Below, in pieces: positions 47,038 through 58,790 of a stretch of 64,000 nt of DNA; positions within the stretch are counted from its first letter, which is position 1, and every line of letters begins with the position of its first letter. The translations under genes were made by a program, and so were the position numbers. Below the pieces are notes generated by a model. It was not told where the DNA came from. It did no database searches and worked only from the letters and a program-made list of their open reading frames with translations. The stretch comes from Sequoia sempervirens (lineage: Eukaryota; Streptophyta; Pinopsida; Cupressales; Cupressaceae), in assembly GCA_007258455.2 (NCBI GenBank), contig VDFB02000003.1:41791986-41855985 (forward strand), read 5' to 3'.

Positions 47038-48060
47038 CCAAGGCCTTACCATTGGATCTAGGTTATCCCATTTGGGAGTCCTCAACCCTTGTTGTCCCTT
47101 TTGTGGACATCAAGAGTTTCTCAAATATCTTTTCTAGTTTTATTCCAAACCTTAGAATATTTGGACTTGGATTCATGACTTTTTTGAGCCTTTCAAACTA
47201 GAACCTTTTTCATGGCATATGGTTCTTTTAGAGAATCCCCCTCATATCACTCACAAATTCAACCAAATATGGTATGGTTTAAGGGTGGAGATTCTATTTC
47301 TAGCATATGGAAACATAAAAATTCAACTGTTTTTCCAATTGTTCTCTAGATCATTATGTTTCACTTTATACTAAAGTAATGATTTTTTCTAATGTTTTAC
47401 TATGGATTCAGGTGCAAGATAACAAACTTTCACTTTAGGTGAACCATTTAAAGATGATCCTCAACCATTGGGGAAATTCCTCTTGTGCACTTGCCAAAGT
47501 TCCCCCATCCCCCTCATCCTCTATGGCTCACTCACCTTCTCATGGTTACCATCATGGGCATAGCCTATCTACTTGAGGTAATCGAAAGAGCTCTTGAGCT
47601 TCTCCCCTAGCTATAAAAAGGGATCATTGTTAGTAGATTTGGTTGTGGCCTACTCCTTGGTGCTTCACCTCTCTACCACTTGTGGGAGAAACTATTGGGT
47701 GGCTCATCAAAGGTGCTTGCAGCTGGTTTGATTCCAACAAGTTCACTCAACTAGCATGTACATTTTTTCATGCTCATGCTACTAAAGAAGGAGATAAAGA
47801 TAAAGATAATGATGTGTGGGACCCTCTTGTTGACACTTTGGACTCCATTATTGTATGAGATAAAATTGATAACTGAGATTGTCCTCTCCCCTCCTCTTTT
47901 ATTTCTCTCACCACCTAACAACTTTTTTGATGTGTTTATGCTCAGAGTTGTTTCCTTGTATGAACTTTAGGGGTGTGACTATTTCCACCCACCATTTTTT
48001 GTGAATATGTTTAACACTATTTTTTAAATGGTAATATAGAAACTTATTCATAAAAAAAAT
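47038..48060 (+). pseudogene. LINE-A ORF2 C-terminus and 3' end
   Basis: Picks up where 43375 left off. CPFCGHQEFLKYLF near 47092-47133 matches the Cys/His region (zf-RVT) at the end of plant LINE ORF2. After about 47960 the sequence is untranslated and ends ATTCAT plus A8 (48052-48059), the LINE tail. Confidence 0.75.
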
Positions 48061-48069
48061 CTCTATATT

Positions 48070-49470
48070 GAGACAAAATGCAATCATTTTTATAAGTTGA
48101 AAAAAAGATTATGTTTGTTGAAACATTTTGTCACATTCATGAAAAAAATATACTTCTTTTATATTAAGGCTTGATTTTTCAATGTAATTTGGACTACAAA
48201 AGAAACTCTAATTTTGAAATTACTATCATGCTTGATATTTTGAATGTTTTATGGATTTCATGATTGATGTTTTAGTTTGAATGTTTTAATTGTTAAATAT
48301 TATAATTATCATGTAATTGTTCCACTTATGAATTGAATGCTTTCATTTTAGCTTACAACATGGATATACTATAGAGTAAAAGGGTATTTTCATAATTAAT
48401 TATTTAATTACCTAGGTCCCTTTTCACACTAGCTACTCAAAATTTTAATTAGGTTATGCATTTTTTATCTCAAGTCATAGGATTGGGTCATATGATCATT
48501 TTTTATCTTCATTTAAAGTTTATTTTTGTCTTTTGCTTTTTTTCTTTTATAAGGATACATTATTGTATCAATTCATTAAGAGGTTGCACATTCATAATGA
48601 TTCATACTTTTTTGGGTGAATAACTCTTTTTGGCCTCCATAGTAATTTTTATATTTTTTTTCTTTTTCTATGACAAGTGTTTGATTGCAGATGATCCTGA
48701 GGAGTTGTAGGGTTGATGAATCAACTCTAGCATGGTATCAAATTTTATTGTTGGTATATTTTATTGCTTGTCAAAGTCATATTTATTCTTTTTGTCTCTC
48801 AAGCTCATAAATTTTTATTCAAATCTCTATTTGTAATGATTCTTGTAATATTGGAAAGATATTTCAAAGCTCTTCATAACTATTTATGGAATTTTGCTAG
48901 ATTTTTCTTTAGGCATATTTTATTCAGTTTGTTATTATTTCACATTTTAATGCTTAAGCCTGAACAATAATGTTATTATTCAATCAATAAACCAATAATA
49001 AAAATATTATTATTTATTCGACAATTCAACATTTGTAATAAGAATGTATTATTGTTTACTCACCAATTAGTTCTTAACAATATTTTTATTAATAAATCAA
49101 CGAATAATCTTAAGGATTTCAATGTTGTTTAATCCTCAATCTAAATATTGATAGTTTGATTATTTAATTTACACAATAACATTAATGATACAACATTATC
49201 AATTAATCATTAAATTAATGATAGTGATCTTATTTAATCAAAATTTGAATGTTTAGAAATACTATTTTCTATTTAATCATTACCAAATAATAATATTATT
49301 ATTTATCTGACAATCAAACCTCAATAATAAAGATATTGTTGTTGATGGATAGATATTTAATCTTTATTAATAGCAATATTATTGGGTAACCAAATTTAAA
49401 CAATAATATTATTATTTAATTAACACCTAAACCCTAATAATAATAACACTTGTTATTTAGAGAAATAAGA
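48070..49470. other. AT-rich intergenic DNA with degenerate repeats
   Basis: No gene. 48960-49450 is a degenerate run of AATAATATTATTATTTA-like words separated by 40-70 bp. A lone TGGTATCA at 48733 resembles a primer site but has no LTR support. Confidence 0.5.
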
Positions 49471-49479
49471 GAGTTACTA

Positions 49480-49749
49480 ACATGGTAGATGATGAGACCG
49501 CATAATCTTTGTAACTTTCATGCTCCTGTAAGTTTCAATTTCCTTCGATCATGGCACCTTCTTGTGGGGGGATGACCTTGTGCCCCCAAATCGTGTGCCT
49601 CCTACTCCTACTGCCCCTTTTGTCCACATGGATGGGACTAAATTGCCTACTGACATTGGGGGTGGGGTCATCCCAAATTCGATGGATGGAAAGGTGCTCT
49701 CCTTGGGGTGTCGTTGGAAACTAGTGGTGTGAGAGTCGCCCCTGAATAT
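49480..49749 (+). pseudogene. LINE-B ORF1, N-terminal part
   Basis: A proline-rich open stretch (DDLVPPNRVPPTPTAPF, near 49572-49622) with a later DGKVLSLG segment ends at a TGA (49731). This wording fits the variable N-terminus of plant LINE ORF1, and continuity with the DUF4283 part at 55609 is shown by the Copia-3 target duplication AATAT/AATAC. Confidence 0.55.
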
Positions 49750-50604
49750 TATTAGGATATGTGACATTGAAATTGCTATCCTAAGTTGATTTATGTGTCT
49801 CCATTCTCCTTGGAAAATGTTCTTGAGGACATGAGGGATAAAATATTTATTATTTGTTTTCCTATGACAAATTGTAATTGCATTCAAAGAGGTGGTTACA
49901 AGGCATCCTGAGAGAATATTCTTCCTAGACATCCAACTTTTTGGGTTGGTACCACTTGAGTGTGCATGTCCTTGCATGTTATTTGCATGTTTTGCATGCT
50001 CTTGCATGGTTGGGCACCCAAGTTTGCATGTAGGTGTATGAGCTTACATGTAGCCGTCAGAGCCATCAAAGACTTATGGCGCACTTGAGTTTGGCTCAAT
50101 TTGATTGGTTGTGGGTTAGGTGCCCATGTGAAGGTTGTGTGATTATTGAATATTTTATTCCATGTTTATGGGTTGTCTACTAAGGGGGGCATAATTTTTT
50201 CAAGGTGGTTTTGGTTGTTGTTTTGGGATACCATTTGTGGTATTCTCTCCCACAAACTTCTGTATATTGGAGCCTTGGGATAATGGTTTAGTATGAGTTC
50301 TTTGCAGGTTATCAGGACAAGGAAGTGTTGTCGAATTGTAGAGAGGATTGTTGTATTGATGTAGTTCCTTGAAGATTAATACAAACATTGGATCTCTTTG
50401 GGTGTGTAATTTTTCCTGCAGGGGTTTCTCCACATATATCTTGTGTCACTTTTGTTGATGACTTATGGTATTGCAGATTTTTATTTCATTATTGCAATTT
50501 TTCAGTCACTTAATCTTTTTATGGTTATCTTGAACATATAATTTCATATTTTCAATCACATATCTAAGTTCATATTGTTGCAAGTTATACCTTGATTTCC
50601 AACA
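49750..50604 (+). repeat. Copia-3 5' LTR
   Basis: 855 bp, ends TTTCCAACA. Contains a phased GCATG cluster at 49964-50030. Confidence 0.92.
49964..50030 (+). promoter_or_regulatory. Phased GCATG (RY-like) cluster in Copia-3 5' LTR
   Basis: GCATG starts at 49964, 49974, 49985, 49994, 50004 and 50026; the first five are 9-11 bp apart. Core CATGC resembles the plant RY element bound by B3-type seed regulators. Function is inferred only. The same cluster lies at 54969-55055 in the 3' LTR. Confidence 0.45.
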
Positions 50605-50606
50605 TT

Positions 50607-50618
50607 TGGTATTACAGC
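50607..50618 (+). other. Copia-3 primer binding site, initiator tRNA-Met type
   Basis: TGGTATTACAGC, two bases past the LTR, matches TGGTATCAGAGC at 10 of 12 positions. Confidence 0.75.
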
Positions 50619-50731
50619 TAACAATTCTACTAAGAGATGGGTGCTTTTCTTTTGAGTGTTGAAGGTTTTTTGGTTGCAGTGGGAACTTATGCATTGTGGG
50701 TTTTACAAATTTGTGAAGAAGATTGAAAACC

Positions 50732-51508
50732 ATGGCCTCTACCTCTTGTCTAGATATTGAGAAATTCAATGGCACTAGCTACAAGATGTGGAAGTTGAAG
50801 ATGGAGGATCTCCTTGAAGAGAGAGATCAGTGATTGGCAATTTTGACACAAACAAAACCAGAGAAAATGTCTAATGAATATTGGAAGAAAATGGATAAGA
50901 AGGCATGAGGAACCATTCGGTTGTGTCTTGCGAATTTTGTGCTCTTGAATTTTTCAAAAGAAGCCACCACATACAATTTTTGGAAGAGGATAGGTGATAT
51001 CTATCAAACTAAAATTTTAACTAATAAGTTGTATCTCAAAAGATGTTTGTATTCTCTAAAAATGAAGGATGGTGATTTTAAATAGAACATTTAAATGCTT
51101 TTAATATGATTTTAATTCAGCTTGCATCACTAGATGTTAAGTTAGAAGAAGAAGATAAATGTATTTTGTTGCTTTGCTCTTTACCCGAATCTTCAGAAAA
51201 TATAATTGTTTCCATAAGTGGTGGTGGTAATTAATCAAAGATGGATAGTCTCATTGCAATAATTCTTTCAGAAGAAATGAGGAGAAAGTCCATGAATGCA
51301 GGCTCCCAAGATGCCTTGCATATGCAAGGAATGTCCAAAGGAAAAGGAGGGCCTAAAAAGGGACAAGAAGAGAGACAAGTCTAAAGGACGTTCTAAAACC
51401 CTCAGGAAGAGCAAAGTAAAGTGTTGGAATTGTGGTAAAAGTGGGCATGTGAAAAAGGAGTGTAGGAACAAGAAAAAGTTCCACAAAAAAGTCCTCTGGA
51501 GATGGTGA
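50732..51508 (+). pseudogene. Copia-3 gag
   Basis: Starts at ATG 50732 with DIEKFNGTSYKMWKLKMED, the standard copia gag opening. UBN2-like residues follow with several stops (first TGA at 50831). The C-terminal part is in the starting frame: a lysine/arginine-rich stretch and a complete zinc knuckle CWNCGKSGHVKKEC near 51422-51463. It ends at TGA 51506. Confidence 0.88.
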
Positions 51509-51539
51509 GTCTGATGATTTGTTTATTTTTGCTAACACT

Positions 51540-52640
51540 ATTAGTAATGATGTTTGGCTTATTGATTCAAGTGCCTCCTACCATATGACTCCTCACAAGG
51601 GGTGATTTAATTCATATTTAGCTTATGATGGGGGAGAATTTTTCCTTGGCGATGATAGCACGAAGAAGATTGTTGGTAAGGAAAAGGTAAAGTTGTGTTT
51701 CAGTGATGGGAGGGTTAAAACCCTTGATCATGTTTTACATATTCTAGGACTTGTGAGAAATTTTATTTCAGTATCCAAGTTGAATGATTCTAGAATGCAT
51801 GTGACATTTGACAAGTCTAGTTGTCGGTTGGTAAGAGGAAGTTTGGTGATTGCTAAAGGATCATGGATAGGGACTTTATTTAAGCTTAATGCCTCCACTT
51901 TTTATAATTATGTCAATGTAACTGGCACTAAAAATGCATGTATGTTGTGGCACCATAGATTGGGTTACATAAGTGAAAAAGGTCTTAAGACTATTTGGAA
52001 TAAAAAGTCAGTTGATGATCTTTCTGATTATTCTATTGGTAAAGTGGACTTTTGTGAGCACTGTGTGTTTGGTAAACAAAATAGATCATCATTTCCTAAT
52101 GGGACTAATAAAGCTAAGAGATTATTAGAGATCATTTGTTTGGATGTGTTTGGGCCAGTGGATGTTGACTCTTTTGGAAAATCTTGTTATTATGTTACTT
52201 TCATTAATTATGTGTCAAGATACACCTAGATTTATTTTATGCATGCAAAATATGAAGTTTTCACTAAGTTTAAAAAATTCAAAGCCTTAGTTGAGAAGTA
52301 AACAAATTATAAGATAAGGGTGTTGAGATCTAACAATGGGGGTGAATATTGTTCTAGGGAGTTTGATGAGTTATGTAAGCATGCAGGTATTGTTCGACAA
52401 AACACTACAACTTATACACTTCAACAAAATGGCGTAGTAGAAAGAATGAACATAACCTTAATGGAAAGAGCTAGGAGCATGTTGAGTGGTGCTAAGCTTG
52501 ATAGATGCTTTTGGATAGAAGTGGTAAGTATGCATGTTATTTGGTTAATAGATCTCCTTGTTCAGATCTTGTTGATAAAACTCCTTATGAAGTATGGATA
52601 GGTAGAAAGCCTTTTGTTTCAAATTAAGGGTCTTTAGTTG
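51540..52640 (+). pseudogene. Copia-3 protease and integrase
   Basis: Protease active site reads LIDSSASYHMT near 51560-51592, with Ser in place of the usual Gly after DS. Then LDHVLHILGLVRNFISVSKL near 51723, and integrase zinc region (LWHHRLGYIS, later FCEHCVFGK). Core: Asp in CLDVFGPV near 52138, next position LRSNNGGEY near 52323-52349 with Asn where Asp is expected, and Glu in QQNGVVERMN near 52421. A frameshift lies between gag and this segment; TAG near 52228, TAA near 52300. Inactive. Confidence 0.88.
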
Positions 52641-54192
52641 TGAGGATTTTGTTCATGTGCCTCAAGAGAAGCATTCTAAGTTGGATCCAAAAGCACAGAA
52701 ATGCATCTTTGTTGGTTATGTTGAGAATGTAAAAGGTTATAATCTTTAGAATCCACTAACCTGTAAAATGGCTTTCTCTAGAGATGTGATTTTCAGGGAT
52801 TTTAGAGCTTACTCAAGTGAAGAACATCCAAAGGAGAAAGATAAGAACAAAATACTGCACTTCGATACAAAGATTGAGAAGCAGGAAGATGCACATGTGG
52901 AAGAACGACCAAATGGATTTGAGGGTGGAGAAGAAGAAGAGGGTTTAGAGAGTTCAAAAAGTTTGGATGATGTGCAGGATGAGCATGAAGAAGAAGAACA
53001 GTAAGAGCCCCTTACTCCTACCTTGAGAAGGTCCACAAGGCAACAAATCCCAATTGACAGGTATAACCCACATAATTTTTGTTGTGTATTTTCTTTGTTG
53101 AGTATTGACGATGAACCTAGATCTTAGAAGGAGGCTCTTTCTTCAGAAGAAAGTGAGTCTTGGATGCAGGCCATGCAGGAGGAGATGATGGATCTAGATA
53201 GTTGTGATACTTGGGATCTTGTGAGTTTTCCCAAAGGAAGGAAGACCATTGGTTGCAAGTGGGTTTTTAAAAAGAAATTTGGAGCAGATGGTCGGTTAGA
53301 GCGATACAAGGCCAAATTAGTGGCCAAGGGCTACTCCCAAAGAGAGGGAGTTGATTTTGGTGAAATTTTCTCTCCTATTGCTAAGTCAACTTCTATTATA
53401 TTCCTATTATCTATTGTTGCTTCTTGTGATTTTGAAATAGAGCAAATGGATGTTAAAACTGATTTCTTGCATGGGGATCTTGAGGAAGAAATTTATATGC
53501 GATAGTTTGATGGATTTGTTGTGAAAGGAAAGGAACACTTGGTTTGCAAGTTAAAGAGATCTTTATATGGATTGAAATAGTCACCCAGGATGTGGTACTG
53601 GAAGTTTGATGCCTTTGCATTGAATTTGGGTTTTGTTAGAAGTGAGGAGGAGCATTGTGTTTACATCAAGGTTATCGATGATCATATTCTAATCATTGTC
53701 TTGTATGTTGATGACATGTTGTTTATGAGTAACAGTAAGGTGATGATTAAGGAGCTTAAGACTCAGCTTTCTGGCACATTTGATATGAAGGATTTGGGGG
53801 CTACAAAATATATTCTTGGGATGGAAATCAGTAGGGATCGGGTTCACAAAAATCTTTGGTTAAGTTAGAGTAAGTATGTTGATACTATTTTGCAAAGGTT
53901 TAATATGCATGATTGTAAACCAGTAAATATTCCATTTCCAGTTGGTAATAAGTTGAGTTTAGACATGTGTCCTAATTTTGATGATGATTTTGAAGAGATG
54001 TTGAATGTTTCTTATGCTAGTGTCGTTGATAGTTTAATGTATGCAATGGTTTACACTAGACCAAATACAACACAAGCAGTGGGAGTTTTGAGCAGGTTTA
54101 TGTCTAACCCTGGTAGAGAGCATTGGACTTTTGTTAAGAGGGTGTTTAGATATTTGTGTGGCACTTTAGATTATTGTTTGGTTTATTACTGA
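52641..54192 (+). pseudogene. Copia-3 reverse transcriptase
   Basis: A Glu-rich linker (52860-53004) leads to RT blocks MQAMQEEMMDLDSCDTW at 53164, KAKLVAKGYSQREGVDFGEI near 53308, QMDVKTDFLHGDLEEEIYM near 53444 and active site YVDD at 53704-53715. TAG at 53503, TAG at 53578 and TAG at 53866 break an otherwise continuous frame. The tail (KDLGATKYILGMEI, LMYAMVYTRPN) continues to TGA 54190. Confidence 0.9.
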
Positions 54193-54680
54193 TGATGTGG
54201 ATAAGTCATTGGACATACAAGGGTTTGTTGATGCAGATTGGGCAGGTGACTTGGATAGTTGAAGGTCCACTAGTGGCTATATTTTTACTTTGTTTGGAGG
54301 TGCAGTGAGTTGGATGAGTAAGAAGCAGCCTACAGTTGCTTTATCCGTCGCTGAAGAAAAGTATATGGTAGCTACACATACTTCTAAGGAGGTGGTTTGG
54401 TTACAAATACTTGGTAATGGCATTGGTTTTGATTGCAGGACAGTGAGGATTGTATGTGATAGTCAAAGTGCCATATGTGTAGCTGAAAATCCTATGTATC
54501 ATGCTCATACTAAACATGTTGATGTTCAGTGTCAATTTATATGAGAAATGGTAGAGAATGGTAAGGTTTTGATTGAAAAAGTTGACACTTTGGATAATGT
54601 TGCAAATTCTCTCACGAAGCCAGTGACCAAGGATAAGTTCTCTTGGTGCAGGAAGGTCGTAGGCCTTGATCACTATACTT
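54193..54680 (+). pseudogene. Copia-3 RNase H
   Basis: After a frameshift near 54190-54290, the RNase H runs through WMSKKQPTVALSVAEEKYM near 54311, IVCDSQSAICVAENPMYH near 54449 and HTKHVDVQCQFI, ending near 54680 (TAA). The first acid (usual D-A-D-W-A-G) lies in the other frame near 54230. A purine tract AAGTGGGAGAA at 54727-54737 abuts the LTR. Confidence 0.88.
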
Positions 54681-54737
54681 AATTTTATATTTGTATCTCA
54701 TGGATGTAATTGCAATGCATAATGTCAAGTGGGAGAA

Positions 54738-55608
54738 TGTTAGGATAGGTGGCATTAAAATTGCTATCCTAAGTTGATTTATGTGTCTCCACGCTCTTTG
54801 GAAAGTGTTCTTGAGGACATGAGGGACAAAATATTTATTATTCATTTTCCTATGACAAATTATAATTGCATTCAAAGAGGTGGACCCTTCATGGTGGCGG
54901 TTACAAGGCATCCCAAGAGAATATTCTTCCTAGACGTCCAACTTTCTGGGTTGGGACCACTTGAGTGTGCATGTCCTTGCATGTTATTTGCATGTTTTGC
55001 ATGCTCTTGCATGGTTGGGCACCCAAGTTTGCATTTAGGTGCATGAGCTTGCATGAAGCTGTTAGAGTTGTCAGAGATTTATGGAGCACTTAGGTTTGAC
55101 TCAATTTGATTGGTTGTGGGTTAGGCACCCATGTGAAGGCCATGTGATTATTAAATATTTTATTCCATGTTTATAGGTTGTCCACTAAGGGGGCGTGGGT
55201 TTTTCCAAGTGGTTTTTCTTGTTGTTTTTGGGTACCATTTGTGATATTCTTTCCCACAAATTTATATATATTGGAGCCTTGGGATGGTGGTTTAGTATGA
55301 GTTCTTTGCAGGTTGTCAAGATGACGAAGTGTTGTTGAATTGTAGAGAGGATTGTTGTACTAATGTACTTTCTTGAAGATTAATACAAACATTGGATCTC
55401 TTTGGGTGCGGAGCTTTTTCTTGCAAGGGTTTCTCCACGTATATCTTGTGTCACTTGTGTTGATGACTTGTGGTATTGCAGATTTTTATTTCATTATTGC
55501 AATTGTCAATCACTTAATCTTGTTATGGTTATCTTCAACATATAATTTCAAATTTTCAATCACATATTTAAGTTCATATTGCTGCAATTTATACCTTGAT
55601 TTTCAACA
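54738..55608 (+). repeat. Copia-3 3' LTR
   Basis: 871 bp, TGTTAGGATAGG to TTTTCAACA; copy of the 5' LTR with scattered changes and a short segment (GGACCCTTCATGGTGG near 54883) absent from the left copy. GCATG cluster at 54969-55055. Confidence 0.93.
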
Positions 55609-56380
55609 AATACTTGAAGTCGAAGGAGGGAACCTCTATCAAACTCCTTGACACAGTTGTTGATCAAATCCTCTCTTTAATGAACAACTCTCTTGTTGGA
55701 AAGTTTTTCTATTTTTGGCTTGGCATTGAGATGGTTTGTTGATGGACGTCCTCTACCTAGAAGGTGAAGGGGATTGTGTCTATAAGTTTTATGCCTGGTG
55801 GACTCTTTCTATTCAAATTCACTTCTAATGAATATCTCATTGCATTCCTTACACAGGGACCTTGGTTCCATGATAAACATAGCCTATCCCTATGTTGTTG
55901 GATGTTAGGTTTTGACCCAATTGTAGATCTAAATAAAACAACTCTAGTCTATATTTATCTACCAGGTCTCTCCCTCAAATTTTGGGATGAAGAAATCTTC
56001 AAATAGATTGGAAACTCATTTGGCCACTTCATTGTTGTTGATGGAGTTACAAAGGCCAAATCCAGGTTAGTTTTCGCCCATTTATGTGTTAATGTTGACA
56101 TTAGTAAAACCCTTCATAACTCTATTACTCTCCAATCAAAGCTAGGAAGTTGGTCCTAACCCATTTAGTATGAGAATGCTACTCAAAATTGCTAGATTTG
56201 GTCATCTTCTTATTGAATGCAAAGCTCCCAAAAAGTAGATCTTTAAATTCCTTGGAGTTGGAAGTTATCCCATTTTACAATTTGTTGTAGTTACTTAACC
56301 CTCTAAGCATCATATTCTCGAGGAAGGAGATATCCCCAACCCCATTCTTGCTTCTAGTGACAAAGTTCCCCATTCCCAAA
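55609..56380 (+). pseudogene. LINE-B ORF1, DUF4283 and knuckle part
   Basis: Continues LINE-B past Copia-3. Wording NNSLVGKFFYFWLG (55682-55724), then VKGIVSISFMPGGLFLFKF (55761-55817), GPWFHDKHSLSLCCW (55857-55901) and LPGLSLKFWDEEIFK (55962-56006) is the DUF4283 module of plant LINE ORF1 almost in full. A later piece IARFGHLLIECKAPKK near 56187-56235 corresponds to the following knuckle region. Stops at 55740 and 56004 and frame changes are present. Confidence 0.8.
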
Positions 56381-56711
56381 ACGTGTTTTTGAATGCTAAG
56401 ATACCCATCGCAAAATATTCACCCCCTCCGATGGCATCTATTGCTAAGGTTCCTATTCAACACTCTAGCTCTTCATTTGTTGTTCACCTGCTTAAAGGAC
56501 TTATACTCTCCTTGGGATCTATCCCTAGTGTCTCCTAAATTGATGATGGTTGGTCAACACCAAAAAAGAAAACCATGAATAAGAAAATTGATGTGGGAGT
56601 GGATTCAAAAGCCGGTAGGCCCTCTTAATGTCAAACAAGATATAAAGAAATAACAAGGGATATTTCTTGTGGAAGGAAGAAGACCTTGGAGTCAACCACT
56701 AAAAATCGTAA

Positions 56712-58790
56712 ATGAAGTTCCTATCTTGGAATATGAGAGAACTGAATAGCTCTAAAAAAAAACACTCTCTCAAGACCTGTATCCTTGAGAGTAAGATTGA
56801 TTTCCTATTGATCCAAGAAGTTAAAATGAATCAAGATACTTTTTAGTCTGTGGCGAATTGTATCTGGCCTAAGGATTAATAAATTATTAGTGAAGTGCAA
56901 GGAGCCTCTAGTGGGATTGTGACTATGGAGGATCTGTTGGTGGCTTCTAGTTCCCTTCAGTTGCTCTCTATCAACAGTTTGGTTGTTAAATTTTGTAACT
57001 CTTCTTGTTCTTGGGTCTTTATCAGCTTTTATGCCTCAAATTTTTGTAATGCTCGTATAGTTGTTTGGGAGGACATCATGTAGCAGATGATGGTAAATAT
57101 AAATAATTTTTGGTTGATAGCTAGTGACTTTAATGTCCCCTTATCTCTTTGAGAAACTTGGGGAATTGACCAACTACACTGACAGCATGGAAAATCTAGC
57201 AAACTTCATCAATACAATTGGCCTTATGGACATTGAATTACAAGGGCAACCCTTTACCTGGACAAACCTCGGGAAAGGTAATAATCTTATTCAAGTCAAA
57301 CTTGACTACTTTTTGGTCTCTTCTAACTAGGATATGGGGTGCAACTCAAACCTGGTGGCTTTGCCTTAGACTGTCTCAGATCATAATCCTCTACTTCTCT
57401 TCGAGGCTGATAGTCCCTATAGGGGATCTTTTCCCTTCCATTATGAAATTATGTGGACCACACACCCTGACTTTGGAAATTGTATCCTTAATTCATAACA
57501 CCCCCTTCCAAGGCACGACAATGTACAAAGTGTCCCAAAGGTTGAACCTAATAAAAGAAAAGGTGAGGAGATGGAACGTATTAACTTTTGGGAATGTTCT
57601 GGTGAAAAGTGGAGCTAATTACAAAAATCACAAATATACAAACCCAAATAGCAAATGAAGACCTCTTTGAGGATTCTCATCTTACTAAAGAATCGTTACG
57701 AAAGGATTGGAAATAAATTCTAAAAGAGAAGAAATTATGTGGAAACAAAAATCAAGGATACAATGGCTAAAGGAGGGGGACAAAAACTTAGCTTTCTTCC
57801 ATAAGTCTACCATAATACACATGAAAAAGAACTCCATCTCATCCCTCATGAATGAGCATGGTGAACACATTACATGTGATATCCTAATTAATAAAATGGC
57901 CTCTGACTACTTCTATCAGGCCTACTTTGATCAATCCCCTTTGTGTGACACTAGGTTGCAAGATCAGTTGTTAAACTGCTTACCAACTGTGTTATCTCCT
58001 TAAGAAAATTCCCACCTCATGGCTCTAATTTTTGATGAAGAAGTCAGGATCGCTACCTTCTCTATGGGGGCTTATATTGCCTTGAGTCCTAATGGATTCC
58101 CATCAAAATACTTTCAAGAATTTTGAGACATTTCTGGTCTTGATATCACCAGGCGGTCAAATAATTCTTTTGTACTAGTAAAATCCTTAAAAAAATGAAT
58201 AATTCATATATTACTCTTATCCCGGAAGTTAAGGATCCAACTGGTCTTTCTGATTTCAGACCTATCATCTTATGTAATACAATTTATAAGATATTTTCCC
58301 AAGTTTTAGTGAATAGGATTAAACTCTTGATGGGAAATTTGATCAATGTGAATAAAAAGGGTTTGTCCCTGGGTGCCAAGTTCTTTATGCAGCTATTTCA
58401 ACCCATGAGATACTGCATTTGATGGAAAGGAGCCTTCTCCTAGGTATGACTCTCAAACTTGGCATATCAAAGGCACATGGTAATGTGGACAGGGATTTCA
58501 TGTTTAAAGTCTTTAAAAAAGTGGGATTTCATTAGAGTGTTATCAACATTATAAGGGAATATGTAACTACTATCAAGTACTCGATCCTGGTAAATGGGAT
58601 TCCAAGGGGTTTCTTTGGGGCTAAGAGGGGTATTCATCAAGGGGACCCCCTTTCCCCTTACCTATTTATCTTGGTTGTGGAGGTTTTGGGGAGAAACATT
58701 CTAAAGATCATTGAGAGTGAGGGATTATGGAAGGCATTGGTACAGGTTTGGACTAATTGGTCTTGTCCTTGCCACAATTTTAACTACTAC
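56712..58790 (+). pseudogene. LINE-B ORF2: endonuclease and partial RT
   Basis: Starts at ATG 56712 (MKFLSWNMRELNSS), the normal ORF2 opening. Endonuclease marks: IQEVKM near 56814, SDFNVP near 57123-57140, TNLGKGNNLIQVKLDYFLVSS near 57262, and catalytic SDHN at 57376-57387. RT marks: YITLIPEVKDPTGLSDFRPI near 58207, LCNTIYKIFSQVLVNRIKLL near 58270, and IHQGDPLSPYLFILVVE near 58630-58682. Sequence identity to the family ends near 58770-58790, before the Asp-Asp active site. Multiple stops and frameshifts. Confidence 0.8.

Larger units (their letters stand above)
31588..48060 (+). mobile_element. LINE-A: L1-type LINE split by two LTR elements
   Basis: Pieces in order along the plus strand are ORF1 (31690-32700), endonuclease (39852-40600), RT (41440-42700) and the C-terminal zinc region (47040-47900), ending in an A8 tail at 48052-48059. 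Removing Copia-2 and the pol-less element leaves about 5.7 kb, a normal plant L1 length. CTCTATATT at 31579-31587 and 48061-48069 is a candidate 9-bp target duplication; the 5' end rests on this weak match. Confidence 0.75.
49750..55608 (+). mobile_element. Copia-3: full-length Ty1/copia element in LINE-B
   Basis: LTRs at 49750-50604 (start TATTAGGATATG, first G mutated to A) and 54738-55608 (start TGTTAGGATAGG), both ending CAACA. Flanks AATAT (49745-49749) and AATAC (55609-55613) fit a 5-bp duplication with one change. Internal order gag, protease, integrase, RT, RNase H. At least three frameshifts and many stops. Pol wording is close to the remnant at 1-1410. Confidence 0.92.
49480..58790 (+). 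mobile_element. LINE-B: L1-type LINE split by Copia-3, 3'-truncated
   Basis: ORF1 sequence before Copia-3 (49480-49749) continues after it (55609-56380), then ORF2 (from 56712) runs through endonuclease into RT and stops making sense near 58790, before the RT active site. No poly(A) tail is found. Excluding Copia-3 about 3.45 kb remains. LINEs are usually truncated at the 5' end, so loss of the 3' end implies a later deletion or another insertion. Confidence 0.75.

Noticed and set aside
48733..48744. TGGTATCA as a primer site of another LTR element
   Set aside because: Only eight bases match and no LTR pair or pol sequence is associated.
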